The notes: generated by a model from the sequence alone, not told the origin. Positions 1-8,521 are shown, counted from the first letter of the stretch. The stretch is DNA of 26,004 bases from Planctomycetes bacterium UBA2386 (GCA_002343845.1 DDSQ01000145.1:16113-42116), one strand, 5' to 3'. Program-made: numbers and translations.

Positions 1-645
1 GATCCGGTCGAGTACCAGCTCGAGGGCATCAACCAGGTGCCGGTGAACGTCAAGGCCGGTCTGACCTTCAGCGGTGCCCTGCGGTCGATCTTGCGCCAGG
101 ACCCGGACGTGGTGCTGCTCGGCGAGATCCGCGACCAGGAGACGCTCGAGATCGCGGTCAAGGCCGCGCTGACCGGCCACCAGGTGCTGAGCACGCTGCA
201 CACCAACGACGCGCCGTCGACGATCACGCGCATGGTCGACATGGGCATGGACCCGTTCATGGTCGCCAGTTCGACCCTGCTGATCTGCGCGCAGCGGCTC
301 GCCCGCAAGCTCTGCAGCAACTGCAGGAAGCGCGTCGAGATGTCCAAGGACGCGTTGCTGCGACTGGGCTTCAACGAACAGGACCTGCAGCAGCCGATGG
401 AGATCTACGAGCCGGTGGGCTGCCCACGTTGCAACGCGGGCTACAAGGGTCGCTTCGCGCTGCTCGAGACGATGCGCATGTCCGAGCAGGTCAAACGCAT
501 GGTCGTCGAGCGTGCGCACATCGCCGACATCAAGAAGCAGGCGCTCAGCGAGGGCATGTTGACGCTGCGCCGCTGCGGCCTGCTCAACGCGTCGCGCGGC
601 AAGACCAGTCTGCAAGAAATCGAGGCGTCGACGATGGCCGACTGA
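1..645 (+). CDS. pilB: Type IV pilus assembly ATPase PilB, C-terminal part (5' end outside the window)
   Basis: Cytoplasmic hexameric ATPase that powers pilus extension; the closely related GspE drives type II secretion. The frame is open from base 1, which reads DPVEYQLEGINQ, the conserved segment after Walker A, so the N-terminal domain and Walker A lie upstream. Visible are the Asp box (LRQDPDVVLLGEIRD, Walker B type), the His box (TGHQVLSTLHTN) and the arginine-rich AQRLARKLC segment. A zinc-binding tetracysteine follows (CSNC, about 32 residues, CPRC), typical of PilB and GspE and absent from the retraction ATPase PilT. The TGA stop is at 643-645. pilC follows 44 bases later in the usual order. 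PilB is preferred over GspE because a prepilin and PilC are adjacent and no other gsp gene is seen; the choice is not certain. Confidence 0.9.
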   Translation, partial: DPVEYQLEGINQVPVNVKAGLTFSGALRSILRQDPDVVLLGEIRDQETLEIAVKAALTGHQVLSTLHTNDAPSTITRMVDMGMDPFMVASSTLLICAQRLARKLCSNCRKRVEMSKDALLRLGFNEQDLQQPMEIYEPVGCPRCNAGYKGRFALLETMRMSEQVKRMVVERAHIADIKKQALSEGMLTLRRCGLLNASRGKTSLQEIEASTMAD

Positions 646-689
646 GGCCAGCGGCGAACCTGCATCCAGGGAACCAGGGGTAGGGGATC

Positions 690-1931
690 ATGACGACGAA
701 GTTCAAGTTCGAAGCGAAGGACGCTGCCGGCAAGGTGGTGAAGGGCTCGGTGACCGCGGCCTCGCAGTCCGACGCCGTGGCCGACTTGCGCCGCCGCAAC
801 CTGCAGCCGATCGACGTCGCCGCGGCCGGCGGTCTGGCGTCGTGGTTCGGCAAGGCGAAGGGCGACAAGCGGAAGCAAGCCAAGCGCGCGTCGTGCAAGA
901 AGGGCGAGCTCGAGGTCTTCACGCGGCAGCTGGCGACGATGCTCGGCGCGGGCATCCCGATGCTCGAAGCGCTCGAGATCCTCGCCGATCAGGCCGAGAG
1001 CCCGGGCTTCGCGTTCTGCCTCGACAAGGTCGTCAACGACATCCGCTCCGGGTCCGACCTGTCGAAGGCGATGGAGCCGCACAAGCGCGTCTTCTCGCAC
1101 ATCTACGTCAGCATGATCCGCGCCGGCGAAGTCTCCGGCCAGATCGACATCATCCTCACGCGCCTCGCCGAGTACCTCGAGGCCGCGGCGCATCTGCGCA
1201 GCGAGATCAAGTCGGCGATGACCTACCCGGTCATCTCGCTGGTCCTGGTCATCGGCATCGCCTCGTTCCTGATGATCGGCATCGTGCCGTCGTTCAAGCC
1301 GGTGTTCGAGTCGCTCGAGGTCGAGCTGCCGGGTCTGACGGTCGTGATCATGGACATCGCGTTCTTCATGCGCGACTACTGGTATCTGATCTTCGGCGGC
1401 ATGTTCGCGGCGTTCGTCGCCATCAAGGCCGCGTGCAAGACGCCGCGTGGGGCGTTGGCTCGCGACCACGTGATGCTGCGCCTGCCGGTGTTCGGCGTGC
1501 TGTTCAAGAAGGTCGCGCTGTCGCGCTTCGCGCGCACGTTCTCGACTCTGGTCAAGAGCGGCGTGCCGATCCTCGGCGCGATGGAGATCGTGTCCGACAC
1601 CTCGGGCAACCTCGTGATCTCGCGCATCGTCGACGACGCGCGCGACAGCGTGCGCAACGGCGAGAGCCTGTCGGATCCGTTCATGAAGTCGAACGTGTTC
1701 CCGCCGATGGTCGTCAAGATGATGTCGATCGGCGAACGGTCGGGCGCGCTCGACGCGTTGCTCGAGAAGATCGCCGAGTTCTACGACCAGCAGGTCGAGG
1801 CCGAGGTGAAGGGGCTCACGTCGATGATCGAGCCGATCATGATCGCGATCATGGGCGTGATCGTCGGCGGCATCGTGCTCGCGGTGTTCCTGCCGATCTT
1901 CAAGCTGCAGGAGAAGCTCTCGGGCGGCTGA
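690..1931 (+). CDS. pilC: Type IV pilus inner-membrane platform protein PilC (GspF family)
   Basis: 413 residues, the normal length for PilC/GspF. This inner-membrane protein couples the PilB motor to pilin assembly. Two repeated T2SSF domains are visible, the first starting near residue 77 (FTRQLATMLGAGIPMLEAL) and the second near 280 (FARTFSTLVKSGVPILGAM). Each is followed by a membrane segment: about 181-200, 231-249 and, at the C terminus, 384-405. The N-terminal FEAKDAAGKVVKGSV is also typical of the family. The ATG at 690 follows a purine-rich AGGGGTAGGGG stretch. The gene sits between pilB and an anchored TPR gene and is probably transcribed with both. The family call is secure; PilC versus GspF depends on the system name. 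Confidence 0.93.
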   Translation: MTTKFKFEAKDAAGKVVKGSVTAASQSDAVADLRRRNLQPIDVAAAGGLASWFGKAKGDKRKQAKRASCKKGELEVFTRQLATMLGAGIPMLEALEILADQAESPGFAFCLDKVVNDIRSGSDLSKAMEPHKRVFSHIYVSMIRAGEVSGQIDIILTRLAEYLEAAAHLRSEIKSAMTYPVISLVLVIGIASFLMIGIVPSFKPVFESLEVELPGLTVVIMDIAFFMRDYWYLIFGGMFAAFVAIKAACKTPRGALARDHVMLRLPVFGVLFKKVALSRFARTFSTLVKSGVPILGAMEIVSDTSGNLVISRIVDDARDSVRNGESLSDPFMKSNVFPPMVVKMMSIGERSGALDALLEKIAEFYDQQVEAEVKGLTSMIEPIMIAIMGVIVGGIVLAVFLPIFKLQEKLSGG

Positions 1932-1947
1932 TCCGGGGAACCAGACG

Positions 1948-2826
1948 ATGAACCACACCCTCTCGCGAACCCTGCTCTACGGCGGGGCGGCGGCGTTGCT
2001 CGGGACGCTCGGCCTGTTCTGGAAACTCGGCTCGACGGATGCCGACGTCGTGACGTTGCTGAGCAGCGCCGACGTGCAGCTGCGGCTCGCGCACGGCATT
2101 CCGGAGCGCGACAAGCAAGGCGCGGTGCTCGACTCGCGCGAGCGCATGATCACGGCCGCCGAGCAGCACCTGGCGACTGCCGAACGCCTGCAGCCCGGCA
2201 TGGCCGTGACCGCCGAGTTCACCGGCTTCGCGCACATGCTGCGCGGCCGCTTCGAGGAGGCCGCGGCCTGCTACGAGCGCGCAGCCGCCTGTGCCGACTG
2301 CGGCGCCGAACAACGCGACGTGCTGTCGTTCAACCAGGCCCGGATGCTGGCGAAGGCCGGCCGCTTCGAGCAGGCCCTGGCCGTCTTCGGGCGGCACGCC
2401 GCGGCGCTCGATGCCCGCTACGGGCATCAGCGCGTGATCGAAGAAGCGGCGATCCTGCAGCAGCTCGGCCGTGCCGCCGACGCCGTGCAGCGTGTGCTGC
2501 CGGTGCTCGCGGACGCACAGGCGGATCCCATGGCATCGGTGCAGGCCGCCGTGCAGTGTCTCGAATCAGGACGTCCCGACCTCGCCGAACCGGCCCTGGA
2601 ACGCGCCGCGGCGCAGGTTCCGATCGCGGACTACCACCGGGCGCGGCTCAAGTTGTCGCGGGGGGACGTCGATACCAGTCTCGTTCTTCTGGAGCGTGCT
2701 GCGAAGGCACAGCCGGCCGAGGTTAGGCGACAGCTCGACAACGACGCTGGCGCCTGGTCGGCGGTGGCCACGCACGCGCGATTCCGGGAGATCACCGAGC
2801 CGGGCATGGCCGCACCAGCGCGCTGA
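1948..2826 (+). CDS. Membrane-anchored TPR protein of the pilus cluster
   Basis: 292 residues. Residues 6-26 form a hydrophobic segment (LLYGGAAALLGTLGLFWKL) and act as a signal anchor; the rest would face the periplasm. The body is alanine-rich and helical, with TPR-like units such as GRFEEAAACYERAAAC and GRFEQALAVFGRHAAAL, then shorter degenerate ones. Two Cys pairs sit in the first TPR region (CYERAAACADC). It starts 16 bases after the pilC stop and 71 bases before the prepilin, so it belongs to the same transcription unit. TPR pilotins or scaffold proteins occur in pilus systems (PilF/PilW), but this one has no lipobox and no clear homology to PilF. The exact role is unknown. Confidence 0.8.
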   Translation: MNHTLSRTLLYGGAAALLGTLGLFWKLGSTDADVVTLLSSADVQLRLAHGIPERDKQGAVLDSRERMITAAEQHLATAERLQPGMAVTAEFTGFAHMLRGRFEEAAACYERAAACADCGAEQRDVLSFNQARMLAKAGRFEQALAVFGRHAAALDARYGHQRVIEEAAILQQLGRAADAVQRVLPVLADAQADPMASVQAAVQCLESGRPDLAEPALERAAAQVPIADYHRARLKLSRGDVDTSLVLLERAAKAQPAEVRRQLDNDAGAWSAVATHARFREITEPGMAAPAR

Positions 2827-2897
2827 GTCCGGTCCGGGTGCAGAAGGGGGCGGCGGTCACGTCGATCGTCGTCGGAGAGTTGTCACGGAGAACCAAA

Positions 2898-3587
2898 ATG
2901 AAGCGGGAACAGGGCTTTACACTCATCGAACTGATGATCGTCGTCGCGATCATCGCCATCATCGCGTCCATCGCGATTCCAAACCTCCTCAGCGCGCGGC
3001 TGAACGCCAACGAATCGGCGGCCATCGCCACGCTGAAGAACATCAGCTCGGCGCAGTCGCAGTGCCAGGCGTCGTCGGTCATCGACGTCAACAACAACGG
3101 CGCCGGCGAGTACGGCTACTTCGGCGAGCTGTCGGGCGCGCAGACGGTGCGCGGCGGCACGCAGCGCATCAGCCCGCCGGTCCTGTCGACGGCGTTCGGC
3201 AACGTCGCGGCCGCGCGCGTCGCTCGCTCGGGCTACACGTTCCAGATGTTCCTCCCGGACGACGCCGCCGCGGGCATCGCCGAGGACGCGACCGGTGGCG
3301 ACACGGGCAACGACAACGGCGTCGATGCCGGCCAGGCCGAGACGCTGTGGTGCTGCTACGCGTGGCCGCAGGTGTACGGCAACAGCGGCAAGCGCACGTT
3401 CTTCGTCAACCAGAGCGGTGACGTCCTGGCGACGAACGCGGCGGCGGTGCAGTACAGCAACGCGACCGGCGGCACGGTCCCGGACTACGACGCGGCCTTC
3501 ATCGGCACCGGCACGATCGCGATGAGCGCGGCCGTCGCCGCGAACACCGTCGGCGTCGACGGCAACACCTGGGTCGTCGTCAACTGA
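2898..3587 (+). CDS. Type IV prepilin / pseudopilin with a long C-terminal domain
   Basis: 229 residues. The N terminus is a classical class III signal: MKREQG, cleaved by prepilin peptidase after Gly6, then FTLIELMIVVAIIAIIASIAIP, with Glu at mature position 5. The hydrophobic helix is followed by LLSARLNANESAAIATLKNIS and a Ser/Gly/Asp-rich globular domain containing NNNGAGEYGYFGEL, Cys56 and an adjacent Cys152-Cys153. An in-frame ATG at 2838 would add 20 residues before the signal; 2898 is preferred because it leaves the short basic leader of the family and has GGAG just upstream. It is the last gene of the pilus cluster, ending 45 bases before a strong terminator. Major pilin, minor pilin and type II pseudopilin cannot be told apart here. 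Confidence 0.93.
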   Translation: MKREQGFTLIELMIVVAIIAIIASIAIPNLLSARLNANESAAIATLKNISSAQSQCQASSVIDVNNNGAGEYGYFGELSGAQTVRGGTQRISPPVLSTAFGNVAAARVARSGYTFQMFLPDDAAAGIAEDATGGDTGNDNGVDAGQAETLWCCYAWPQVYGNSGKRTFFVNQSGDVLATNAAAVQYSNATGGTVPDYDAAFIGTGTIAMSAAVAANTVGVDGNTWVVVN

Positions 3588-3632
3588 CCGATCCGGCATC
3601 GCCCGCGCGGCCAGGCCGCGCCGGTGGTGCCC

Positions 3633-3680
3633 GCAAGCCCGCGACCGGCAGCGATGCCGGGCGCGGGCTTGCTGCTTTTT
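3633..3680 (+). terminator. Intrinsic terminator after the prepilin gene
   Basis: An 11-base perfect stem pairs 3633-3643 (GCAAGCCCGCG) with 3662-3672. An inner 6-base stem pairs 3645-3650 with 3655-3660 around a GCGA tetraloop, with one A/G mismatch between the stems. The run TGCTTTTT follows at 3673-3680. This is the strongest rho-independent terminator in the window. It ends the pilus cluster and lies across the frame upstream of the next gene, so that gene probably starts further downstream. Confidence 0.88.
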
Positions 3681-3728
3681 CGGGCGGCGGCTCCGGTCGG
3701 CGGTAGCGAGCTGCCGATACCACCGGGC

Positions 3729-4769
3729 ATGCCGGCAAAGCTGTCCCCCCCGGGCAAGGCGCACCCCGAGACTCTGGCGCAGCTGATGGCGGTCGGCGAG
3801 CTGCCGACGGCGCGCCCCGAACTGCTGGTGGCGCCGCTCGCTGGCGACCCCGGCGCGCTCACGGGCGCGCCTGCGGACCGCCGTCGTGTGCAACGCCTTT
3901 CGGTCGTGATCCCGGCGCGCAACGAGGAGCTGAACCTGACGGCCCTGCTCTCCGAAGTGCGCGCCGTGCTGCACGGGGCCGCGCTGCCGTTCCACGAGGT
4001 GCTCGTCGTCGACGACGGCTCGAGCGACGACACGCCCGCGATCGCGGCGAAGAACGGCGCCCGCGTCGTGCGCCACGCCGAGAGCCTCGGCAACGGTGCA
4101 GCCGTGAAGCGCGGCATCCGTGAGGCGAAGGGCGACTGGATCCTGCTGCTCGACGGCGACGGCCAGCACCCGCCGCACGAACTGCCGGCGATGCTGGCCC
4201 TCGCCGAACGTTACGACATGGTGGTCGGCTCGCGCGGCGGCAGCGGCGGCAGCCTGCACCGCAACTTCGCGAACCGCGTCTACAACCGCCTCGCCAGCTA
4301 CGTCTCCGGCCGGCGCATCCCCGACCTCACCAGCGGCTTCCGCCTCGTGCGCGCCGACGTGGTCAAGGACCTCGTGTGGCTGCTGCCGAACACGTTCAGC
4401 TACCCGACGACGATCACGATGTCGATGCTGCGCGGCGGCTGGTCGGTCGGCTTCCATCCGTTCCGCGTGCGGCCGCGCCAGGGCAAGAGCCACGTGCGCT
4501 TGCTCGCCGACGGCAGCCGGTTCTTCCTGATCATCCTGCGCATCGCGACGATGTTCGCGCCGCTGCGCGTGTTCCTGCCGGCGTCGCTCGCGACCGCCGC
4601 GGTCGGCGTGCTGTGGTACCTGCACACCTGGCTCAGCGACGGCCGGCTGACGAACATGGCCGTGCTGCTGCTGACGCAGGCGGGCCTGCTGTTCGCGCTG
4701 GGCCTGATCGCCGAGCAGATCGCGGCGCTGCGCTTCCAGAACCTCTCGCGCGACCACGGCAAGTCGTGA
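3729..4769 (+). CDS. GT2 glycosyltransferase, polyprenyl-phosphate sugar synthase-like (DPM1/GtrB/ArnC type)
   Basis: 346 residues from the chosen start. It carries a GT-A domain beginning near residue 57 (LSVVIPARNEELN), with VVDDGSSDD at 93-101 and the metal-binding LLDGDGQHPP around 140-149, then VVGSRGG and LTSGFRLVRADV. Two membrane segments close the protein at about 266-300 and 310-335. This layout matches enzymes that move a sugar from a nucleotide donor to polyprenyl phosphate at the inner membrane face. The frame is open back to an ATG at 3624, but 3624 and the ATG at 3654 lie before or inside the terminator hairpin. ATG 3729 is the first plausible start after it; 3786 is an alternative. 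No start has a clear Shine-Dalgarno site. The stop overlaps the next start (GTGA). Confidence 0.85.
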   Translation: MPAKLSPPGKAHPETLAQLMAVGELPTARPELLVAPLAGDPGALTGAPADRRRVQRLSVVIPARNEELNLTALLSEVRAVLHGAALPFHEVLVVDDGSSDDTPAIAAKNGARVVRHAESLGNGAAVKRGIREAKGDWILLLDGDGQHPPHELPAMLALAERYDMVVGSRGGSGGSLHRNFANRVYNRLASYVSGRRIPDLTSGFRLVRADVVKDLVWLLPNTFSYPTTITMSMLRGGWSVGFHPFRVRPRQGKSHVRLLADGSRFFLIILRIATMFAPLRVFLPASLATAAVGVLWYLHTWLSDGRLTNMAVLLLTQAGLLFALGLIAEQIAALRFQNLSRDHGKS

Positions 4770-5899
4770 ACGGCGACGTGCTGTTCTGCGGCGCCTGGGA
4801 CGAGGGGCCCGGCTATCCGCGCGCGACGTCGCTGCGTCAGGGTCTCTTGGCCGCGGGCATCGACGTGCGCGAATGCCGCCAGCCGGGCCTCGGCCGGCGC
4901 AAGCAGCGGCTGCTGCAGGCGCCATGGCGCTGGCCGACGTTCTGGTGGCAGCAGCGCCGCCGCCTGGCCAGTCTGATCGGCGATCTGCGGGCTGCCTGTG
5001 CGGATCGCCGACCACGCTGCGTCGTCGTGCCGTATCCGGGCCACTCGGTCGTCGCGGCGGTGAAGGCGGCCTGCGACGTGCCGGTCGTGCTCGACCTGTT
5101 CCTGTCGGCCTACGACACCGTCGTCGAGGACCGTCGGCTCGTGCATCCGGGTTCTCTCGGCGCGCTTTGGCTGCAGCACCTCGATCGCGCCGCGTGCGCG
5201 GCTGCCGACCTCGTGCTGCTCGACACCCCGGCGAACGCGGCCTACGTCGCCGACCTGACCGGGCTGCCGCCCGAACGCTTCGCGTGGCTGCCCGTGCACG
5301 ACCCGGATCCAGGCACGCCGGCGCCGCTGCCCGCCATGGCGAGCGGGCCGCTGCAGGTCCTGTTCTTCGGCACCGGCGTGCCGCTGCACGGGCTCGCCGT
5401 GCTGCTCGACGCCGTCGCCGAAGTGCGCGACGTGCACCTGACGCTCGCCGGCGGCGAGCGCGCGCTGCGCGACCGGGCGCGTGCGCATCTCGGAGATCGC
5501 CTGACGTTGGAACCGGAGTTCGTCGATTCGTCGCGGCTCCGCGACCTGCTCGCGCAGTGCCATCTGGTCGCCGGCGTGTTCGGCCACGGCGGCAAGGCGC
5601 AGCGCGTGGTGCCGTTCAAGGTCGTGCACGCGCTCGCCGCCGGCCGCCCGGTGGTCACCGCGGACACGCCGGCGATCGACCAGTGGCTCGCCGGCAGCGG
5701 CGCGTGCTTTGGCTCGCCCGCCGGCGATGCGCGCGCGCTCGCCGCGCTGTTGGACCGGCTGGCCCGGGACCGCGCTGCCGTGGTCCGCGCCGCCGCCTGC
5801 GCGCGTCCGGCCTACGACCGCCACTTCGGCACCGAACGGCTCGCGACGCGATGGCTCGACCTGCTCGTGCGCCTCGCGCCGACGGAGGTCGCGGCATGA
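4766..5899 (+). CDS. GT4-family (GT-B fold) glycosyltransferase
   Basis: 377 residues starting at GTG 4766, which overlaps the TGA of the GT2 gene. The N-terminal half has VLFCGAWDEGPGYPRATSLRQGL, an acceptor-side Rossmann start, and VVVPYPGHSV. The C-terminal donor domain has VLFFGTGVPLHGLAVLLDAV and GVFGHGGKAQRVVPFKV followed by HALAAGRPVVTADTPA (roughly residues 270-305). That is the nucleotide-sugar binding signature of this GT4 subgroup, with His where Glu or Gln is common before ALAAG. It has no signal peptide or membrane segment, so it should be cytosolic. Translational coupling on both sides places it in one glycan operon with the GT2 and the GT-C genes. Substrate unknown. Confidence 0.85.
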   Translation: MNGDVLFCGAWDEGPGYPRATSLRQGLLAAGIDVRECRQPGLGRRKQRLLQAPWRWPTFWWQQRRRLASLIGDLRAACADRRPRCVVVPYPGHSVVAAVKAACDVPVVLDLFLSAYDTVVEDRRLVHPGSLGALWLQHLDRAACAAADLVLLDTPANAAYVADLTGLPPERFAWLPVHDPDPGTPAPLPAMASGPLQVLFFGTGVPLHGLAVLLDAVAEVRDVHLTLAGGERALRDRARAHLGDRLTLEPEFVDSSRLRDLLAQCHLVAGVFGHGGKAQRVVPFKVVHALAAGRPVVTADTPAIDQWLAGSGACFGSPAGDARALAALLDRLARDRAAVVRAAACARPAYDRHFGTERLATRWLDLLVRLAPTEVAA

Positions 5900-7764
5900 C
5901 CACCGACCGTGCGTTCGTCGCTCGCGCCGTCTGGCGCGCGGCGCTGCTGGTGTTCGTGCTGGCGTGGCTCGCGTACGGCGCCGCCCTCGCTGGCGACTAC
6001 GTCTTCGACGACCTGCACTCGGTCTACGCCAATCCGGCGATCCACGACCTGGGCAACGTCGGGCGCTTCTGGACCGATCCGTCGGCGTTCAGCAGCGGGC
6101 TTGGCCGCATGTACCGGCCGGCGCTGCTGACGTCGTTCGCCGTCAACTGGGCGATCAGCCCGGCGGCGTGGTCGCTGAAGGCCGGCAACGTGCTGCTGCA
6201 CGCGGGCACCGCCGTCCTGCTGTTCGCGTGGGCGTGGCGCCTGTCGCGTCGGCTGCGCGCGAGTGCCGTCGTCGCGGCGCTGTTCGCCGTGCATCCGCTC
6301 GCGTCCGAAGCGGTGAACCTGGTGTCGGCGCGCAGCGAAGTGCTCGCGGCGTTCGGCATGCTGTTGGCCCTGCACGCGCACCTGTCGTGGGAACGGTCCG
6401 GTGGCCGCCTGCTCCCGGTCGTGGGCATGCTCGTGGGCGCGGTACTCGCGTGCGGCAGCAAGGAGACCGGCGTCGTCCTGCCCGTGGTCGCGGCGGCCCA
6501 GACGTTCTGGCTGCGGCGCGCGGGGATGGCCTGGTCGCGATGGCGCCACGCGGCGCTGGGACTGGTGCCGATCGTCGTCGCCGTCGTCGTCTACCTCGTC
6601 GCGCGCAAGCTGCTGCTCGGCGAAGCGACCGTGCAGCTGCTCGGCCGCACCGGCGACGACCCGACCAGCGGGCACGGGCGTTCGCTGACGGTCCAACTCG
6701 CGACGATGGGAACGCTGCTGCCGGGCTGCGTGCTGCAGGCGCTGTGGCCGTGGCGGCTCGCGCTCGACCCCGTGGTCGAGTTCCGCACCTCCTTCGCCGC
6801 GCCCGCGGTGCTCGCAGGATGGGGGACGATGCTGGCGCTGACGGTTGCGGCCTGCTGGCCCGGAACGGGCGCGGGCATGCGGCGCATCGGTGTGGTGCTC
6901 GCCTGGGCGGTGGCGATGCCGTGGATCGTGGTGCCTCTCAACATGCCGTTGGCCGAGCACCGGCTCTACGGACCGATGGTGGGCCTCGTGTTGGTCGCCG
7001 TCGCCGCGGTGCCTGCACTGCGGGCGATGCGGACCACGTTCGCCCGCGGTACCGTGGTCCGGTTCGCCGTGCCGGTGGTGTTGCTCGGTGCGATCGTGCA
7101 CTCGGCAATGCGGTCGTGGACCTACCGCGACGAACGCGAACTCTGGCGCGTCGAGATCGCGCACAACCCGGGCTCGTTCCGGTCGTGGTGGGGGCTCGGC
7201 ACGTCGACGCTGCGCGCCGGCGATGCCGCGGGCGCGGTCGAGCCGCTGGCCCGCGCGCACGCGCTCTACCCCGCGCACTTCGACACGCTGCGCAACTACG
7301 TCGAAGCGCTGGTCGCGGTGCCGGACGCCGCTGCCGATCCGGAGCGGGCGCTGGCGATGGCGCAGCAGCTCGGCGAAGTGTCGCCGCAGGATCCTTGGGC
7401 GCGCACGCTGCACGCGCGGGCGCACCTGCTCGCCGGCCGCTGTGGCCGCGGCGACCAGCACTTCACCGCCGCCGAAGACCTGGCGCTGTCGTGCCTGCAG
7501 ATCGCGACGCCGAAGGCCTACGTCTTCCGCCTCGCGGCCGACGCGCGTCGAGGTCTTGGCGACCTGCCGGGCGCGCTCGCGCACTACGACGCCAGCATCG
7601 CGCGAGGGTTGGCGCCGCTCGAGCTGCGGCTCGAACGCGCCGCCGTGCTCGAGCAGCTCGGCCGCCGCCGGGAAGCGCGTGCCGAACTGCTGACCGCGCA
7701 GCGCGAGGCGCCGATGGACCCGCGCGTGCTGCGGGCGCTCAGGCCGGCGGCGCCGCCGAAGTGA
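5896..7764 (+). CDS. TMTC-like integral-membrane glycosyltransferase (GT-C) with C-terminal TPRs
   Basis: 622 residues from ATG 5896, overlapping the previous stop (ATGA). The first membrane helix (about 12-30) is followed by GDYVFDD at residues 33-39, then YANPAIHDL, FWTDPSAF and YRPALLTSFAVNWA. These are the luminal/periplasmic loop motifs of the TMTC/DUF1736 group. Multiple membrane helices follow, with GSKETGVVLP and PLAEHRLYGPMVGL, also typical. From about residue 425 to the end the protein is soluble and TPR-like. TMTC proteins in animals are O-mannosyltransferases using dolichol-phosphate mannose; bacterial relatives are mostly uncharacterised. A lipid-phosphate-sugar donor made by the coupled GT2 is the natural inference. 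The last 26 bases overlap the convergent tatD gene. Confidence 0.82.
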   Translation: MTTDRAFVARAVWRAALLVFVLAWLAYGAALAGDYVFDDLHSVYANPAIHDLGNVGRFWTDPSAFSSGLGRMYRPALLTSFAVNWAISPAAWSLKAGNVLLHAGTAVLLFAWAWRLSRRLRASAVVAALFAVHPLASEAVNLVSARSEVLAAFGMLLALHAHLSWERSGGRLLPVVGMLVGAVLACGSKETGVVLPVVAAAQTFWLRRAGMAWSRWRHAALGLVPIVVAVVVYLVARKLLLGEATVQLLGRTGDDPTSGHGRSLTVQLATMGTLLPGCVLQALWPWRLALDPVVEFRTSFAAPAVLAGWGTMLALTVAACWPGTGAGMRRIGVVLAWAVAMPWIVVPLNMPLAEHRLYGPMVGLVLVAVAAVPALRAMRTTFARGTVVRFAVPVVLLGAIVHSAMRSWTYRDERELWRVEIAHNPGSFRSWWGLGTSTLRAGDAAGAVEPLARAHALYPAHFDTLRNYVEALVAVPDAAADPERALAMAQQLGEVSPQDPWARTLHARAHLLAGRCGRGDQHFTAAEDLALSCLQIATPKAYVFRLAADARRGLGDLPGALAHYDASIARGLAPLELRLERAAVLEQLGRRREARAELLTAQREAPMDPRVLRALRPAAPPK

Positions 7765-8521
7765 CGCCGCGGCGATCGAACAGGCGGCAGGCGTTCTCGA
7801 ACGTCGTGGCCGCCGCGTCCGCGAGCGAACAGCCACGCACGGCGGCGAGGGCGCCGAGGGTCTCGACGACGAACGCCGGTTCGTTGCGTTGGCCGCGGCG
7901 GCGCTGCGGCGGCAGGAACGGCGCGTCGGTCTCGACCAGCAGGGCTTCGGCCGGCGCGAAGGCCGCCGCGGCGCGCAGGGCCTCGTTCTTCGGATAGGTC
8001 AGCGGCCCGGCGAACGACAGCGAGAGGCCGAGGTCGAGTGCCGCACGCGCTTCGTCGATGCCGCCGGAGAAGCAGTGCATGACGCCGCGCACCCTGGGCT
8101 CGCTGCGCAGCACCGCGAACAGCGGCGCGAAGGCGTCGCGGCAGTGGAAGATCACCGGCAGGTCGAGTTCGCGCGCGAGCTGCAGGTGCGCGCGCAGCGA
8201 ACGTTCCTGGACCGCCAGCGGGGTGCGGTCGCGGAACAGGTCGAGCCCCGTCTCGCCGAGCGCGCTGCAGCCGGGCTGCCGCGCCAGCGCCGCGATCGCC
8301 GGCCACTCGGCGTCGAACCGCGTGCTGTCGTTGGGGTGCAGGCCGCTGCTCCAGCGCACGCCGGGCAGCGTGGCGAGTTCGCTCGCCGCGCGGCTGCTCG
8401 GCGCGTCGACGCCGACGACGAGCATCGCGGTGACGCCAGCCGCCACGGCGCGCGCATGCTCGTCGGCGGGCGGCACCTTGCCGTCGAGGCCGAGGTGGCA
8501 GTGCGTGTCGAAGACTCTCAC
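7739..8521 (-). CDS. tatD: TatD-family metal-dependent hydrolase (DNase)
   Basis: 260 residues, the usual TatD length. All expected metal ligands are present: DTHCHL with His7 and His9, LGETGLD with Glu90, FHCRDA with His126, MHCFSGG with His149 and VETDAPF with Asp199, on a TIM-barrel pattern. TatD proteins are cytosolic 3'-5' exonucleases/DNases acting on damaged DNA. The start is GTG at 8521-8519; no ATG fits and the conserved RVFDTHCHL begins directly after it. No Shine-Dalgarno sequence precedes it. A TATTCT sequence 7 bases upstream of the GTG could be a -10 box of a leaderless transcript, but no matching -35 was found. It converges with and overlaps the GT-C gene by 26 bases. Confidence 0.92.
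   Translation of the reverse strand: MRVFDTHCHLGLDGKVPPADEHARAVAAGVTAMLVVGVDAPSSRAASELATLPGVRWSSGLHPNDSTRFDAEWPAIAALARQPGCSALGETGLDLFRDRTPLAVQERSLRAHLQLARELDLPVIFHCRDAFAPLFAVLRSEPRVRGVMHCFSGGIDEARAALDLGLSLSFAGPLTYPKNEALRAAAAFAPAEALLVETDAPFLPPQRRRGQRNEPAFVVETLGALAAVRGCSLADAAATTFENACRLFDRRGVTSAAPPA

Noticed and set aside
2883..5015. Minus-strand open frame of about 710 codons opposite the prepilin and GT2 genes
   Set aside because: It crosses a terminator and two recognisable genes on the other strand, and its composition is low-complexity Arg/Ala/Asp.
4873..5895. Long in-frame extension upstream of the TMTC-like gene
   Set aside because: It runs through the GT4 gene in another frame and is Arg/Ala-rich. 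ATG 5896, overlapping the GT4 stop, gives a natural membrane N terminus.
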